Below are positions 1-12,600 of a DNA stretch of 64,000 nucleotides, in pieces (within the stretch, counting starts at the first letter, position 1; the number at the start of each line of letters is the position of its first letter). The DNA is from Acheta domesticus (lineage: Eukaryota; Arthropoda; Insecta; Orthoptera; Gryllidae). Position numbers and translations under genes: made by a program. The notes under the pieces were generated by a model. The model saw only the letters and a list, made by a program, of their open reading frames with translations. It searched no databases and was not told the origin of the DNA. The stretch is taken from NCBI GenBank assembly GCA_031308135.1, contig JAHLJT010000631.1, forward strand, positions 221,319,584-221,383,583, written 5' to 3'.

Positions 1-497
1 TGTTGAATGATTTTCACGTTGTTTTTTTTTGGTTTTTTTCCTTCTGTTTATTTCACCTAATTTGTGATAAAATAAATATCCTTTCTCAGAAGGTGGCACA
101 CAGGAATGAATATCAGTTTCATATTCAATATTCACATTGCACAATAATGAAAACTGTTGCAGTCTATAACTTTGCAACATCACATTAGGTGACACAATGT
201 TCTACAAAGCTCCTTTATGAAAGTCTTTCAACAATCTGATTTTAAATTATAATTTGAATTAGAAACTATTCAAATTAAAGTAAATTATTAATGAATATAG
301 TTTTATTATATGTCATTGGATTTACAAATACATCTCATGATCATGATAATGGCCTTTATTAATAATACATAATGGTAATTCTGCAATATCCTGTTCACAT
401 GTAGCATCTCAAGTTGCATTCTACTCATCAGTTTATTATTTGTTTGAAATCATATTGTTTTATGCATAATTCATCCTGCCTTTCTATTTGAATGTAG
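1..497 (+). other. Vps13 intron, 3' part
   Basis: AT-rich intronic sequence ending at the acceptor AG at 496-497. Nothing coding or repetitive was recognised. The 61-codon open stretch at 3-188 has no VPS13 similarity. Confidence 0.6.
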
Positions 498-631
498 ATA
501 CATCTGAGTTTCTCTCTAAGCTCCACTGGAGGCGGGTTGAAAGGAGTAGGTCAGGAGGCACCACATTTCCTGAATGTTCTGATGCAGAGTCTTGGAGTGA
601 CCCTGACTGATATGCAAGATGTTGTTTTTAA
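498..631 (+). CDS. Vps13: Vps13 exon (first in window)
   Basis: Opens after AG at 496-497 and ends before GTGAGT at 632. It encodes [14 protein letters not shown] and [17 protein letters not shown], typical of the start of the VPS13 C-terminal region. It leaves two bases of a Lys codon, completed by the next exon. Confidence 0.88.
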
Positions 632-3600
632 GTGAGTTATTACTTTTAAGATTTGTCGGTAGTTATATTTTTACCTTCCAGGAAGAAAAATTTATTAATT
701 TCATCTTGTTTGCCTCTTCTTTTTTTTTCTAATCTAATTTTATTAATGTTCAGTTGTAGAGGAAGCTTAAAAAAGTAATTTAATATTGATTAAGGAAATT
801 ATAAAGATTTGTCAAAACAAAGTAATGTTGCACATTGTTTCATAATGATCTCTTCCAATCTACGTTTAATCACCTATCTGAAACAAGTGATGCTACAACT
901 TAAAGCAGACATTTGTGTAGTAGGAATGTGTGCCAGCTGTTTACAATTGTAACAATTGTATTGAAAGACACTTAACACTTCAAAGAGGTGTCCCAACTTT
1001 CTTTTCATCAAAAGATTAATATTACAGCACTAAAAGCCAAAGTGCATCAGTGAAAACCTAATGTCCTTACAATTTCATAAAAAAATTGACTTTTTTTACG
1101 ACAGGCTTCCAGAATCTACTGCTCAAATTAATTAGCTTTCACAGATAAAACAAAATATCTTTATTTGCAGCACAGTACAGGTGAATATTAAAACAAATGA
1201 GTCCTCCTTTGTTTTTAATCAACATTATTCAGACATAGATACAAGAATGTTTAATAGCTTATCTTAATTTCATTTTCAATAAAACACTCATATGAGCAGC
1301 TCCATTTTGAATTTATATGCACAGTCGCTTTTTTCCAAGTATTTACTTGCAAATCGATCAAAGAGTTTCTAAAGGAATAAATTTGGAGATTTTTCAGGCC
1401 ACAGTAGCAGTATTATCAGGTTGTCTTTCAACTTTTCTTGCGATCTTTAGAATATGAGACAGGTCACCAGATGATGTTTGAAAATATTACATAATGATTT
1501 CCGCTGATTGATCCAGTGATAGTTGTTATATCATTTTGTAAAGGAATGACCTTGTGGAACAATGAAAGATCATTTCAGCAATTAAATATTTTTACTTTCA
1601 CATTGCTTTCTTATGTTTTGTGAGTCTCTCCAGAGCTAAAATATATGAAATTTTTAAAATGCTATGTAATATACTTGTTTATTAGATATTCAAAAATAGT
1701 ATTAATTGCATTTAGATGTGAATCTTTGGATTGTATTTATTGTTATCATATAGTACAGAAGCATTAAATAAATCAAAACAAAATTGTGCATTACTGGTGA
1801 GTACATATTTGGTGAAAAAAATAATATTCCTTATTTTTTATTTGATCTTTTATAGATTGGCATATTTTGAAAGAAACTATACATTCCTTACCCAACGACA
1901 GTTGACATCAGAAGTGAGCACACATTATATCGGGCAGCTCTTGAAGCAACTTTATGTACTTGTCTTAGGACTGGACGTACTAGGAAATCCCTATGGTCTT
2001 GTTTTGGGTGTTGCCCAAGGAGTAGAGGATCTGTTTTATGAGCCTTTCCAGGTACCTCCTTGCAATTGATTTTTAATAAATTTACTTATCTCTGTCTACC
2101 TCTCTCTCTTTCTCTCCACCTACTCTCTCTTTCTCTTCCTCTCTCTTTCGCTCTTTCATCTCGATCTCTACCTCTAATCTACCTATAACATATTTATATC
2201 TACAACTATACCTATCTATGTGTGTATCTTTTTTTAACCTCTTTGAGAGAAGAGAAAAGAAAGAACTATTGTGGGAAAATTGACAATTTTAGAAAACCTT
2301 CATAGATTTTGAATTGATGTTTTTATAAATGTCATCTCAATAGACCTTCTTATTTTTATGCACTTGTACAAAGGGAGCTATTCAAGGCCCTGGAGAGTTT
2401 GCAGAAGGGTTGGTGCTAGGTGTGCGAAGCTTACTTGGGCATACTGTTGGTGGAGCTGCGGGGGCAATGTCCCGTATTGCAGGAGCCATGGGTAAGTTCC
2501 TAATGCAAAATATTATTGTGAATAGTATCAATAGAAACAAAATTGCATTATTCTAATTATTCTACTCTATGGTTTACAGAAGCCCAATTAAATATGCAAC
2601 AGGCTTAAATAACAATAATTACATATGAATAACTAAGATATAAAAGTTGAATCTGTTTTTTTTTTGCATAAATTTTGACAATTCAGATTCAATTGATTTT
2701 TCTCTCTAAATATTTAATGAACAGTTTATTTGATTTAGAATTGTCTTTTTGATTATCTACTTCATTGTATAGAACAGGTTTAACAGACAGTAGTGAATGA
2801 ATACAGAATTTACTTAATTTGTGTTCTGGAAATGTTAAACTATTATTAGCTATGAGAAAATATTTATGCTTTTGCAACAGGTAAGGGTGTGGCAGCTCTC
2901 ACTTTTGATAAAGACTATCAACGTAAAAGAAGAGAGCAATTTGCCCAACGACCAGCTAATCTCCATACAGGTCTTGCTCAAAGTGGGAAGGGTCTTGTGA
3001 TGGTAAGTATAAGTTTTCCAATTACATTGAAACCCCTATTTTACGCCACTTTAGGGACTGGTCAAAAAAGAGAGTAAAATCGAGGAAAATAGATTAAATT
3101 ATTTTTTTGCACAGATTTTGTTTTAAAACACATAATTCGAAATATAATAAATAATACATTCAGGTAAAAAGAAATGAATAGAAATTATGGTGCTAAAATA
3201 GCATGTACTTTCTCGGATGTACTTTCATGCAAAATTACGCGAAAAGTACTCAGCACTTTCAAAAAATTGTGCATGACCTTTTTTCAAAATCTATCTTTAA
3301 GGAAATTTCATAAAAAGAAACCATCTCTGTCGTCATAATTTTAGTTGTAGGAAAACGCCAAAAAACGTTTGAACTTTTGCAATTTTTGAAAAATCAGAGT
3401 TTTCAACGAACATGAGACCTACACCTTTCTCTTTAACATCGTTCACACTATCCAACAACAACATTTAATAAAAAATGATGGAGCCATTTTTTTTCGAAAA
3501 TTTTGAAAATGTCCCAGGGGCTTCATATAAAGTCTCCCCAAAAATTACAGCATTGGCTTCAAATTCAAGGGGTCCTGACATCAGCCCGATCAATAAGGGA

Positions 3601-6600
3601 ATATTAATTTTGGAGAAAATCAGCTGAACGGTTCAGCTGCTAGAGTTGTTCACAGGTGGACAGACAGAAAGACGCTTCGCATCAGTCAATTTTTCGATAT
3701 CAAGGATCCTCAAAACATGGATTCTGGCTTCACCATGTGTTAAAGGATTTTTTTTTTCTAAATTTAGCTACCGTCAAGTGGGGTAACTTGGACCAATTTT
3801 TATGTTTGATGAGAAATATTTCTGCAATGTAACTATAAATTTCAAATAGAAACTCCTGAGAAATATAGGCGTGTATCTATACAAGACATCTAAAGTACTT
3901 ATTTCTGAATCTAGGTAAATTAACAGTTTATTTAAAATGTTTGCATGGATTGTCCAAGGTAACCTCCGAGTTGGGGTAACTTGGACCACATGCATATTTT
4001 TTATTAGAAAGTACTTTAAGACATTAATAAGAAAACATGGACCACAAAAACAACTTATTTAGGTTTGAAATATATATTTCAATGGAAAAATAGGCATATT
4101 AATATAATTTTCAAAGTGGATTACAACAGTTCACATGAACATGTAAATCTGCCTTTTCTTGAGTGGATAAGTTCCACAATTCTATTTTGATCAGTTCTTA
4201 CTTCACAAATATTTTCCACTGCTGGGAAAACATACTTATTTTGGCATTTAGAAAAATTTCTCAAAAATTTAACACTGACAGTTTTGAACTCAGGTGACAC
4301 CTCCAATATTTGACCGATGAATTGGCTTTTCCTGTCTCTTTGTACTTTCTGTAAGGCACATTTATGTTCTCTTTTGAAACTTCCACTTCATCTTCTGACA
4401 TCCCCTCATCAGAGAATTCATCGAAGCAAGATGATGAGCTACCATGCACCATGTATCATGTAATAATGTTAGTCCAGTGATTTTAATAATAAATAACTGA
4501 AATTGTGTGCATAAACATCATTTGCAAAACAGGTAATTAACAAACAGTAGGGAACATGGACTAATAGCCCATGTTACCCTACATCTGTCTCTTTTTTTTT
4601 TTTTTCTCCTCCCACCTCTTCCAAGCAATATTCACAGAATAGGTTTTCTGTGTGTGTATCGTGAGAAGCTTAATTGAGGTTATAGCCAAAACACCAATTT
4701 TCATCAATTAAACACAACAACTAGCTACATCAGAAGTTTGTAAGCATATTTTTTTGGTGGCAAATGTCAGTTATACAAATAATGTCAACAATATACATAT
4801 CTTTGTTAACTAGACATCCAAATGCTTTGTTAAAACCACAATGTATATCACTGCAACAGCTCCCATGCAATTTCAAACATACAAACCAGAAGAAGTGCTA
4901 GTAATATTACACCAAAAAATATCTGTACAAATTGGTCCATGTTACCCTCCTGACCTAAGTTACCCTATTTGTCGGTACTGGATTTATCCACTTTTTCGCT
5001 GCCAGGGCCCGGCGATAAGAGTTTTTCTGCCGAAAACTCACCACTTTTTTCCGCAGCCTTACATAACTTTCTACTGCGTAAGCGGTAGCGAGAAAGTAAA
5101 AACCAGCAACTGTCTTATCACTGACAACAAACTCAACAAACACACTCGAAACGAAACATGTAGGCTTAGTCCTGGAAAATTATTCAACCAACCAATTCAG
5201 AACATTCACCAAAATATACTCCGATTTGCAAATAGCAAAACTCATAACATTTATATCCCCATCAGTATCGCCACCACCCTTCACGAAACTGACACTGACA
5301 TTGTCATCTTTTCTTTCAGAATGCCCGTGTAAATTCGAGAACTGCTGTGCAAAAATCTTAAAATCGCAGTTTTACCACATAGTAGAACTTCACAAGTCAG
5401 GCGCAAGATCGAGGAGTATGAAAATCGCGAAAATGTAAATTCGAGGAAAATTGTACATTTCTTATATAAGATGTTTCTTATAAAAATGCCGGGACTACTC
5501 ATTTGTGACATGAATTCCGGGAAAACTTAAGATCGGGGCATGTAAAATAGGGGTTTCACTATATTTTCAGTTTAGTTCAGAAGGTACTGTATTGTATTTT
5601 GTTGAATTGAAATAAAATAATGGAGGAATGCATTTGCATTTACTCCAAATTGTCAGAAGGTTATTCTTGAGTGTATTTAGGTGTACTTCTAGAATTTTAA
5701 GGAACCATTAAAATTATTCTTTCAAATTGATACGAAATGTGATCATAGGGTGTTGTTGCTGGAGTATCTGGTGTGTTTACCAAACCTGTGAGTGGTGCTC
5801 GTGAGGAAGGTGTAGAAGGCTTCTTCAAAGGCATGGGCAAAGGAATGGTGGGTCTGGTAACTCGGCCTACTGCTGGTATAATTGATTTTGCTAGTGGAAC
5901 TTTAGAATCAGTGAAACGGTGAGTATTTTCTTTACCATTCGAAAATAGTTAGTAGCAATGATGAAATTGAGATGTTCAATTAACTCTCTGAAAAGCTTAT
6001 TCCTTTTCTAACTTCTTTATTACACAATGGAAAATTAGTATCACAAATCTGAAATAGGGAGTAGAGAAGGCAATGAAATGATGAATAATTTGTATCTACA
6101 AAATGAAATTTTAGTGTAATGAAGTTTGCATTACCATCTATGTGTACAAGGAAGAAAGATAAATAAAATTTAGGAAGCTTTGAAGAATGTGCTAATAAAG
6201 TTCCTCTCTATTTGGAGGAGTCCCGATACCTTGAAGATTGATTATTAAAACACTGATTGTAAGGTCCTCACAAATTAAGCTATTATTGTGCATAAATTCT
6301 TTCTCTTAAAAATTTTTCGTTTAGTAGAAGTAAGTCAGTAAATATCTAATGATCTTACCTCTCTATAGTATGAATAATATTTATATTGCCATCTCCTCAC
6401 CTGCCAACTACTCAGTTCTTCCACACCTCAGTTAATGTTTGATCGTCTCCTATATTATTTCAGTAGTATATCTTTCCGTTGTGGCTCTCACTCGCAACCA
6501 ATCTTTATAAATGAAATCTCTATAGAAAGAGAATTTCACGGAGACGTGATGAATTGCATTTTGACTTTAAAAATATGAAGGATTTGTTTAAAATGGCATC

Positions 6601-9600
6601 TATATGTTCATGTCAAATGCAACCAGCAACACTTGCAATGTTTTTGAATCTATATCATCAAATAACTCCTAAACAAAGTGTTTTAGGGCCTTAAAAATCA
6701 AAATTTTTAGGCCAAAGGCCTCCAGCAAAAATTTTTCACACTGTAATCTATATGATGAGACATTCTGTTTAATTTTCAGTTTGGCACTTCGATACTATCA
6801 ATGCCACTTAAATATATCAGCCCTTGTTGCTGATAGCCATTTTTATGACGACACACTTAAAAGGCTTAGATTCCTATATCTTATACTTATGCTTTCTGTA
6901 TACTCTGTGGTTTGTGCAGACTGATGAAGTTTATTTGTGTAATCATTAATTCAAGATTTGCTCTCCAGCAAGAACTAGAAGTACTATTATAGTTGCTGGA
7001 TACCTATGAAGATTGTTACTTATGCGTGTAGTGAAACCATTCAATAAATGTTTTGCCATGGTGTATAAGTGCTGTGTACCTAATTATGGAGGGATGTAGG
7101 TGTAGTGAAGAGTGAAGACTGTCTTTGTGTTTTACCTGTACCAGTATTTTCGTTATCAGCAGTTCAATGAAATTTTCAAGTCAGTGGATTCAGACACACA
7201 GCTTTCTCAGAAGTAAAAAGCTTTTTTTTTTCTGACTATCACGAAAAGCTAAAAAGCTAACTGTCAAAGAATATTAAATAATTCCTTGAAATGTTGTCTG
7301 TAAGGAAGAGTTGTGAATTGTTCTAAGAAAGCTCTCCATGATACTGAGTAAACTTTTATTGAAAATTTCTTTTAAACATCAATTACGTTGTTATTTATTT
7401 TTATTTGATATTGTATTAGTACATTGCAAGTTACCTTTATACATTTTGAAAAAAATAAACATGTTTTGTTAACAACTTTCCCTGTTAGAATGGAAATAGA
7501 AGGATAGGGATGAGTGTGGTAATCCCCACTCATCCATATCCTTCATGCGAGAGTCTTTGCACGGGTACGCGGAGGTTGTAGGGGAAAACTTGTGCTGTGG
7601 CACAACACAAAGAACAAACTTTTTAAATTAGTTAAAGTAAAATAGCTTGAAATAAATGAAAGCACACTAACCTACAGTACTATGTGAATTAATTTAAGAA
7701 AGTAACTAAAATTAAAATTATAGACTGAATAGCGCAAGTCACTCAACAACTGCCAACGATCGCAGTCCAAGCACATGATTTAAATGTTGGCTATATATGG
7801 AAGTTTGTACATCAAAGCCCAGCTGCAAACTCATATAGTAAATAATGCACCATTTGATATTGAACTCAAAATGTCGGTTCCTTAAGATATTCAATATGCA
7901 AATATCATTTGAGCAACATTCCCATGTACCGAAGTGAAGACTAAGCCTACTAAATTGTTTCTAATGGTAACAAATGATATTTAGTACCCAAAGGTGAAAA
8001 TATTAGTTTGATTATTCTTTGGCTTGGAATAGCTTTTCTTGAGGTACATAAGAGCGCAGAAAATAATCCAATACTTTTCAGTATACAAATAATTTTTCAA
8101 TTTTCGAACCCCAGCAACCTGGCACCCTGACTCTCCAAAACACCCTCTGTTCCTCATAATAAATCAAGGAAAGTTATATAATATTGCAAAGAGTAGGGTA
8201 GTACTTGCCCGATCTGGTATTTTCCCACTACTTTACTTGGCTTTCTCAAGTGTAAAAACCTTTTCTAATATTTTTTCTGACTATCAAGGAAAAGCTAAAA
8301 GATAACTCTCAAGGAAAATTGAATAATTTCTACAAATGCTTTTAAAGAAGTATGAGTCGTTCCAGGAACATCTCTCTATAAAGCTGAATAAACCTTTATG
8401 GAAAATTTGTTTCCAACATCAATTGCATTGTTATTTTTATTTGATATTCTGTAAGTACATTAGAAGTTATATTTGTGCATTTTTTGAATAAATAAACACG
8501 TTTCATTATCAACTTTCCTTCGTAATGGAAAGGATAGACAAATTGATAGGGAAAGGATGGAGTGCAACATGCACGAGTTGTCACGTGGGTACGTTAGTAT
8601 ATAAACTAGTGGTGCAGCAGCACATGCTTTCTCTTATTATTTGTAAAAGTTACACAATACAATAATAAAGTGACATAAAACCTCATATTAAGTAATACCG
8701 TATATACTATTGTCTTGTCTTGTCATACATAGCATGTGCTGTGTCATTTGACAGATAAATTATTACAATTATATTTATTATTACGATGTAACACACAGCT
8801 CTGGGCCAGGTCATTCAAAGTTGGGTCGCCAAATGAAGCTAGGATCACTTTTAAAACAATACTTTATAATATGCAGAATGCTTACATGGGTCCAGCTAAT
8901 AATTGATATTTTCTTGGTCATGGATGGATGGATGGATCAGGAATAAGCTCTAGTGTCATTACAGGGATCATTAATATTAATTTTAATCATTCAGGTTAAT
9001 TTTGGATTCTCTCTTCGATCTTTTCCCATGTATTTTCCAATAGCCGTTCTTTTTTTGTCTTGTTTTCTGAAACCCACCACCTTTGTTTATACCCTCTTTT
9101 ATTGTTTTCCACTGGTCTTCTTTGCTTAGATCATCCGTTTGCAGAGCCTAAAAATGATTTTTTAATTATATTTTGAACTCTTTGCTTATTTCAGGTGTAT
9201 TAAGTTTTGTTACATCATATGTCATTCTTTGAGCTTCCAATCTTGTTTTATTTGATAAAATCTTGATACGGTTTTTTGCCGTCACTAAGTGATGGTCACT
9301 ACCAATATCTGCTCCTCTTTTATTGCACACTTTGAGTAGAGACCCATGCCATTTCCGGGTTATTGCTATGTGATCGAATTGATTTTGTATCCTATGGTCT
9401 GGGGAAACTCGGGTGACTTTATTGTGTGTTTTATGGGGGAAAATGGTTCCTCCTATGACCATGCCATGATGTGCGCAGAATTCGACAATGAGCTCTCCGT
9501 TTTCATTTCTCTCTCCTAGTCCATGCGTTCCATTACTTATTCCAGACCTTCATTTTCTTCTCCCACTTTTGTGTTCATATCTCCCATTAGTATTTTCATC

Positions 9601-12600
9601 TATTTGTTTGGGATGTTTTGTGAAACTCATTGTAACTTTGAGTAAAATTTCTTTTTGATTTGCTCATCTGTATTTTCTGTTGGATCATAGCTTAGAATTA
9701 ACATTTCTAAATCTGGCTTTAAAAGTGCAGTAATGATTCTATCCGATATTGGTTCCCAACTTATTAAGCTGCTCTTTATGTTTTTTGACAGTATTCCTAC
9801 ATCATTCTGGCTCTCCTTTTTCTCACCAGGAATACCAGAATACACAAATGAGAAGCCATCTGTTGTTTTAAGTTTGCCAAAATCCTTCCATCTGATTTCA
9901 CATATCCCAAGAATCTCCAGACTATAGTCCACCATGTTCTTTACTGCTTCCCTCAATTTTCCTGGTCCTAACAAAGCACGTACGTTCCAGCATCCAATTT
10001 GTGTTGTCCTTTTCATGCCAAAAGTCTTCAACAAAGTAGTTCGGTCATTCTTTGCTTTGGTTTCTTTAATAGATTTATTTAAGAGAGTACTGGTTACTGG
10101 CCAATACCTCTGAGTGTCCATTATGGGGCTGCCATCATTCGGCCTGGCGTAGCTCATTTAGATTACTTACAAGCAGTAGCATGGGCATTTCCTCCTGTTG
10201 CCAATCATCTGTGAATATGGTTATCCTGCCAGTACTTGGTCGCCATTTCCTCATTTGTGTTAACAGGGCCCACCCCAGGAAGGTGACGTTGGCATTTGGT
10301 TGTGAGAGGCTTTGCGCATCAACAATCCTTAGGCCTCTTTGACCTGATTGATCCTTGCATTATTTTGATGCAATTAAGATGTCATCAACATAGACAAGTG
10401 GATATGTGTGAGGTTCTTTGGTATCAATGCATGGATCCGAATTTGTAGCTCGAAGACCAATATCTTCTAGAGTGTCTTCAACTTCGTGTGCCATTGTCAA
10501 TTTGCTTAATGAAGACCATAAATGTCTTTCTTCAGTTTACAGATCTGGTTTGGAGCATATTTTGGGCCTTTTTCATTAAATAAATGTCTCCTTCTGTCTC
10601 AATTATTTGTTTTAATGATTCATTCAAGTATGGTGGTTTTGCCATGAAGCATCGATATCACCTTTCAAATAAGCATTAGTGATGTCAAGTTGAGAAATTT
10701 TCAAAATAAGTTTGACCGAAAATGCCATGAAGAATCTAAATTACTCAATTCTGGCAACAGGAGAGAATGTATCAATAAGATCGATTCCAGGTCTTCAAGG
10801 AAACATCACGCAAGTACTCTGGCTTTTCGTCTGAATAGATCCATCTTGTTACGGTTCTGTAGTCGATGACAATATCACTGCTCTGTCCATTTACTAATTC
10901 CCATGTGTCAATGGCAATCAGACCCTTGATCTCAGAGTATCATCAAGCCACTCGGATTTGTCAGGACCATTTGTAGCATTGTGTGTATTTATTTCAGTTG
11001 CATTAAAAACAAAGTTATTACCTTGTGATGAATCATTTTCTTCAATAACATAATTTTTATATTCATAACTGATTGGAGATAAGTCCACTATTGGCAATAT
11101 GGGAGACTCTTGGTCTGTATGATCTTCGCCAAAATTAGTTTCAATCTGGTCTTTACTTACTTGCGAATTTCCCCATTTGGGTGGAGATCCTCTTTTCCCA
11201 GTTTTTACTTTTCTTGGTCTTCCACCTGGTCGTTTGGTTGTAGAAATGTCATCATTATCTTTGAGAGGTACAGAGGAATTCATGCCTTCGAATTCAAGAG
11301 AAGTATAGTTTCACTGCCATTTAAACTTTGGACTTGGGAGGGTTTGGATCCATTTCAACTATTTTTGGTGAATTTATTTCGAGCTTCTGGTTTCTTTTGT
11401 TGAAAACTTTTTCTCTAGGAAAGAAATCTTCGGACGATTTGCAGTCGAACTTTTCCGAAATCTTGTATTGCGTTAAATATGAATTGCTCGTTTATGAGGT
11501 ACTCAGATACGATATCCCTTATTGCAATTGGAAAATCTAACGAATTTTCCGCATATATCTTTGCTTTCAAATTGATCTTTGTGAGGTGTATTGTCTAGGA
11601 TACAAACCTTGGTCCCAAATGCATGCATTAATACTCGATGACAAGCACAACACTCAAAAACTGATGAACAATGACAGCTTGACAACCGGAATGCTTGTTA
11701 AAACGCAACGCTTCTTCAAGAAACCTAGAAATGATGACAAAAGCAATTTCAAAACCAAACAAATACTAAAGAATACAAAATTTAAAGTAAAGTGTAACTT
11801 GCAATAAAAAGGGACATAAAGAGCCGAATATCTTTGACAACAAAACAGAAAAGAGTTATTTATGTCTGTCAATTGAAAATCCCATTGTGAAATCATATCA
11901 CATAGAAAAATTGTGGTGTATTGACAGTGGTTGTACTTCCCACATGTGCAACAACAAACATGCAATCACACATGCGAATAAAACTGTTGTTGCACATGTG
12001 GGAGGTACAAACAAGAGTATGACTTTAATGGATTTGGATTGATTGTTAATTGTGGATTAAGATAGAAACAATGTGAATTCTTTATTTGCAGGGCTGCTGA
12101 TCCGAGTGAAGAAGTAACCCGCTTACGGCCTCCTCGATTTATGCATCCTGATGGCCAAGTACGACCGTATGTACTGTATGAAGCACAGGGCAACAAACTT
12201 TTAGGTGTAAGTGTATTTTGTAGATAATAAAATTTGTCTTTTATTTTTGTATTTCTTCTGCATGGAATACCAGCTATGCATTTCTTCGAGAGATGACTTC
12301 TATTCTTGAGACAAAATCTGCAGCTGTCAAAATAATTTTTTTGCCATGGGGGAGGGGTATCCAGATGGGATGTGCAGTGGATTGCCTATTTACAGCGGAC
12401 ATTTGATATTACCTACTTATTTTTCCTCTTATTATTTATTTAGTTTGCTAGTACTTATCAGCGTAATTCTGTGAGAGAGAACATTATATGTTGATTAATG
12501 TTCTCTTTAATATGCCTTAAAATCTGTGAGCTTCAGGAAACATAGGTAGGATTTCTCAAATTGGTTAGGTTTTGTTTTAATTTTTCTGATTCTTTTTCAA

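Larger units (their letters stand above)
3025..5561. mobile_element. Outer DNA transposon, TA duplication, GAAACCCC TIRs
   Basis: The ends are inverted: CATTGAAACCCCTATTTTAC at the left and the reverse complement of TAGTGAAACCCCTATTTTAC at the right. They share GAAACCCCTATTTTAC and are flanked by TA (3023-3024 and 5562-5563). That layout fits a Tc1/mariner/pogo-type element. It carries no transposase of its own; the interior is occupied by two further nested repeats. It fills nearly all of Vps13 intron 4. Confidence 0.6.

Noticed and set aside
1731..2069. 112-codon frame starting at an ATG at 1731
   Set aside because: It is intron read-through into a Vps13 exon; the splice acceptor at 1855 explains it better.
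4841..5332. 163-codon plus-strand frame
   Set aside because: It crosses the end of the inner transposon, the family A boundary and further repeat; no protein would span these.
5919..12091. An additional Vps13 exon in the largest introns
   Set aside because: The neighbouring exons join in frame and the protein order matches the family without a gap.
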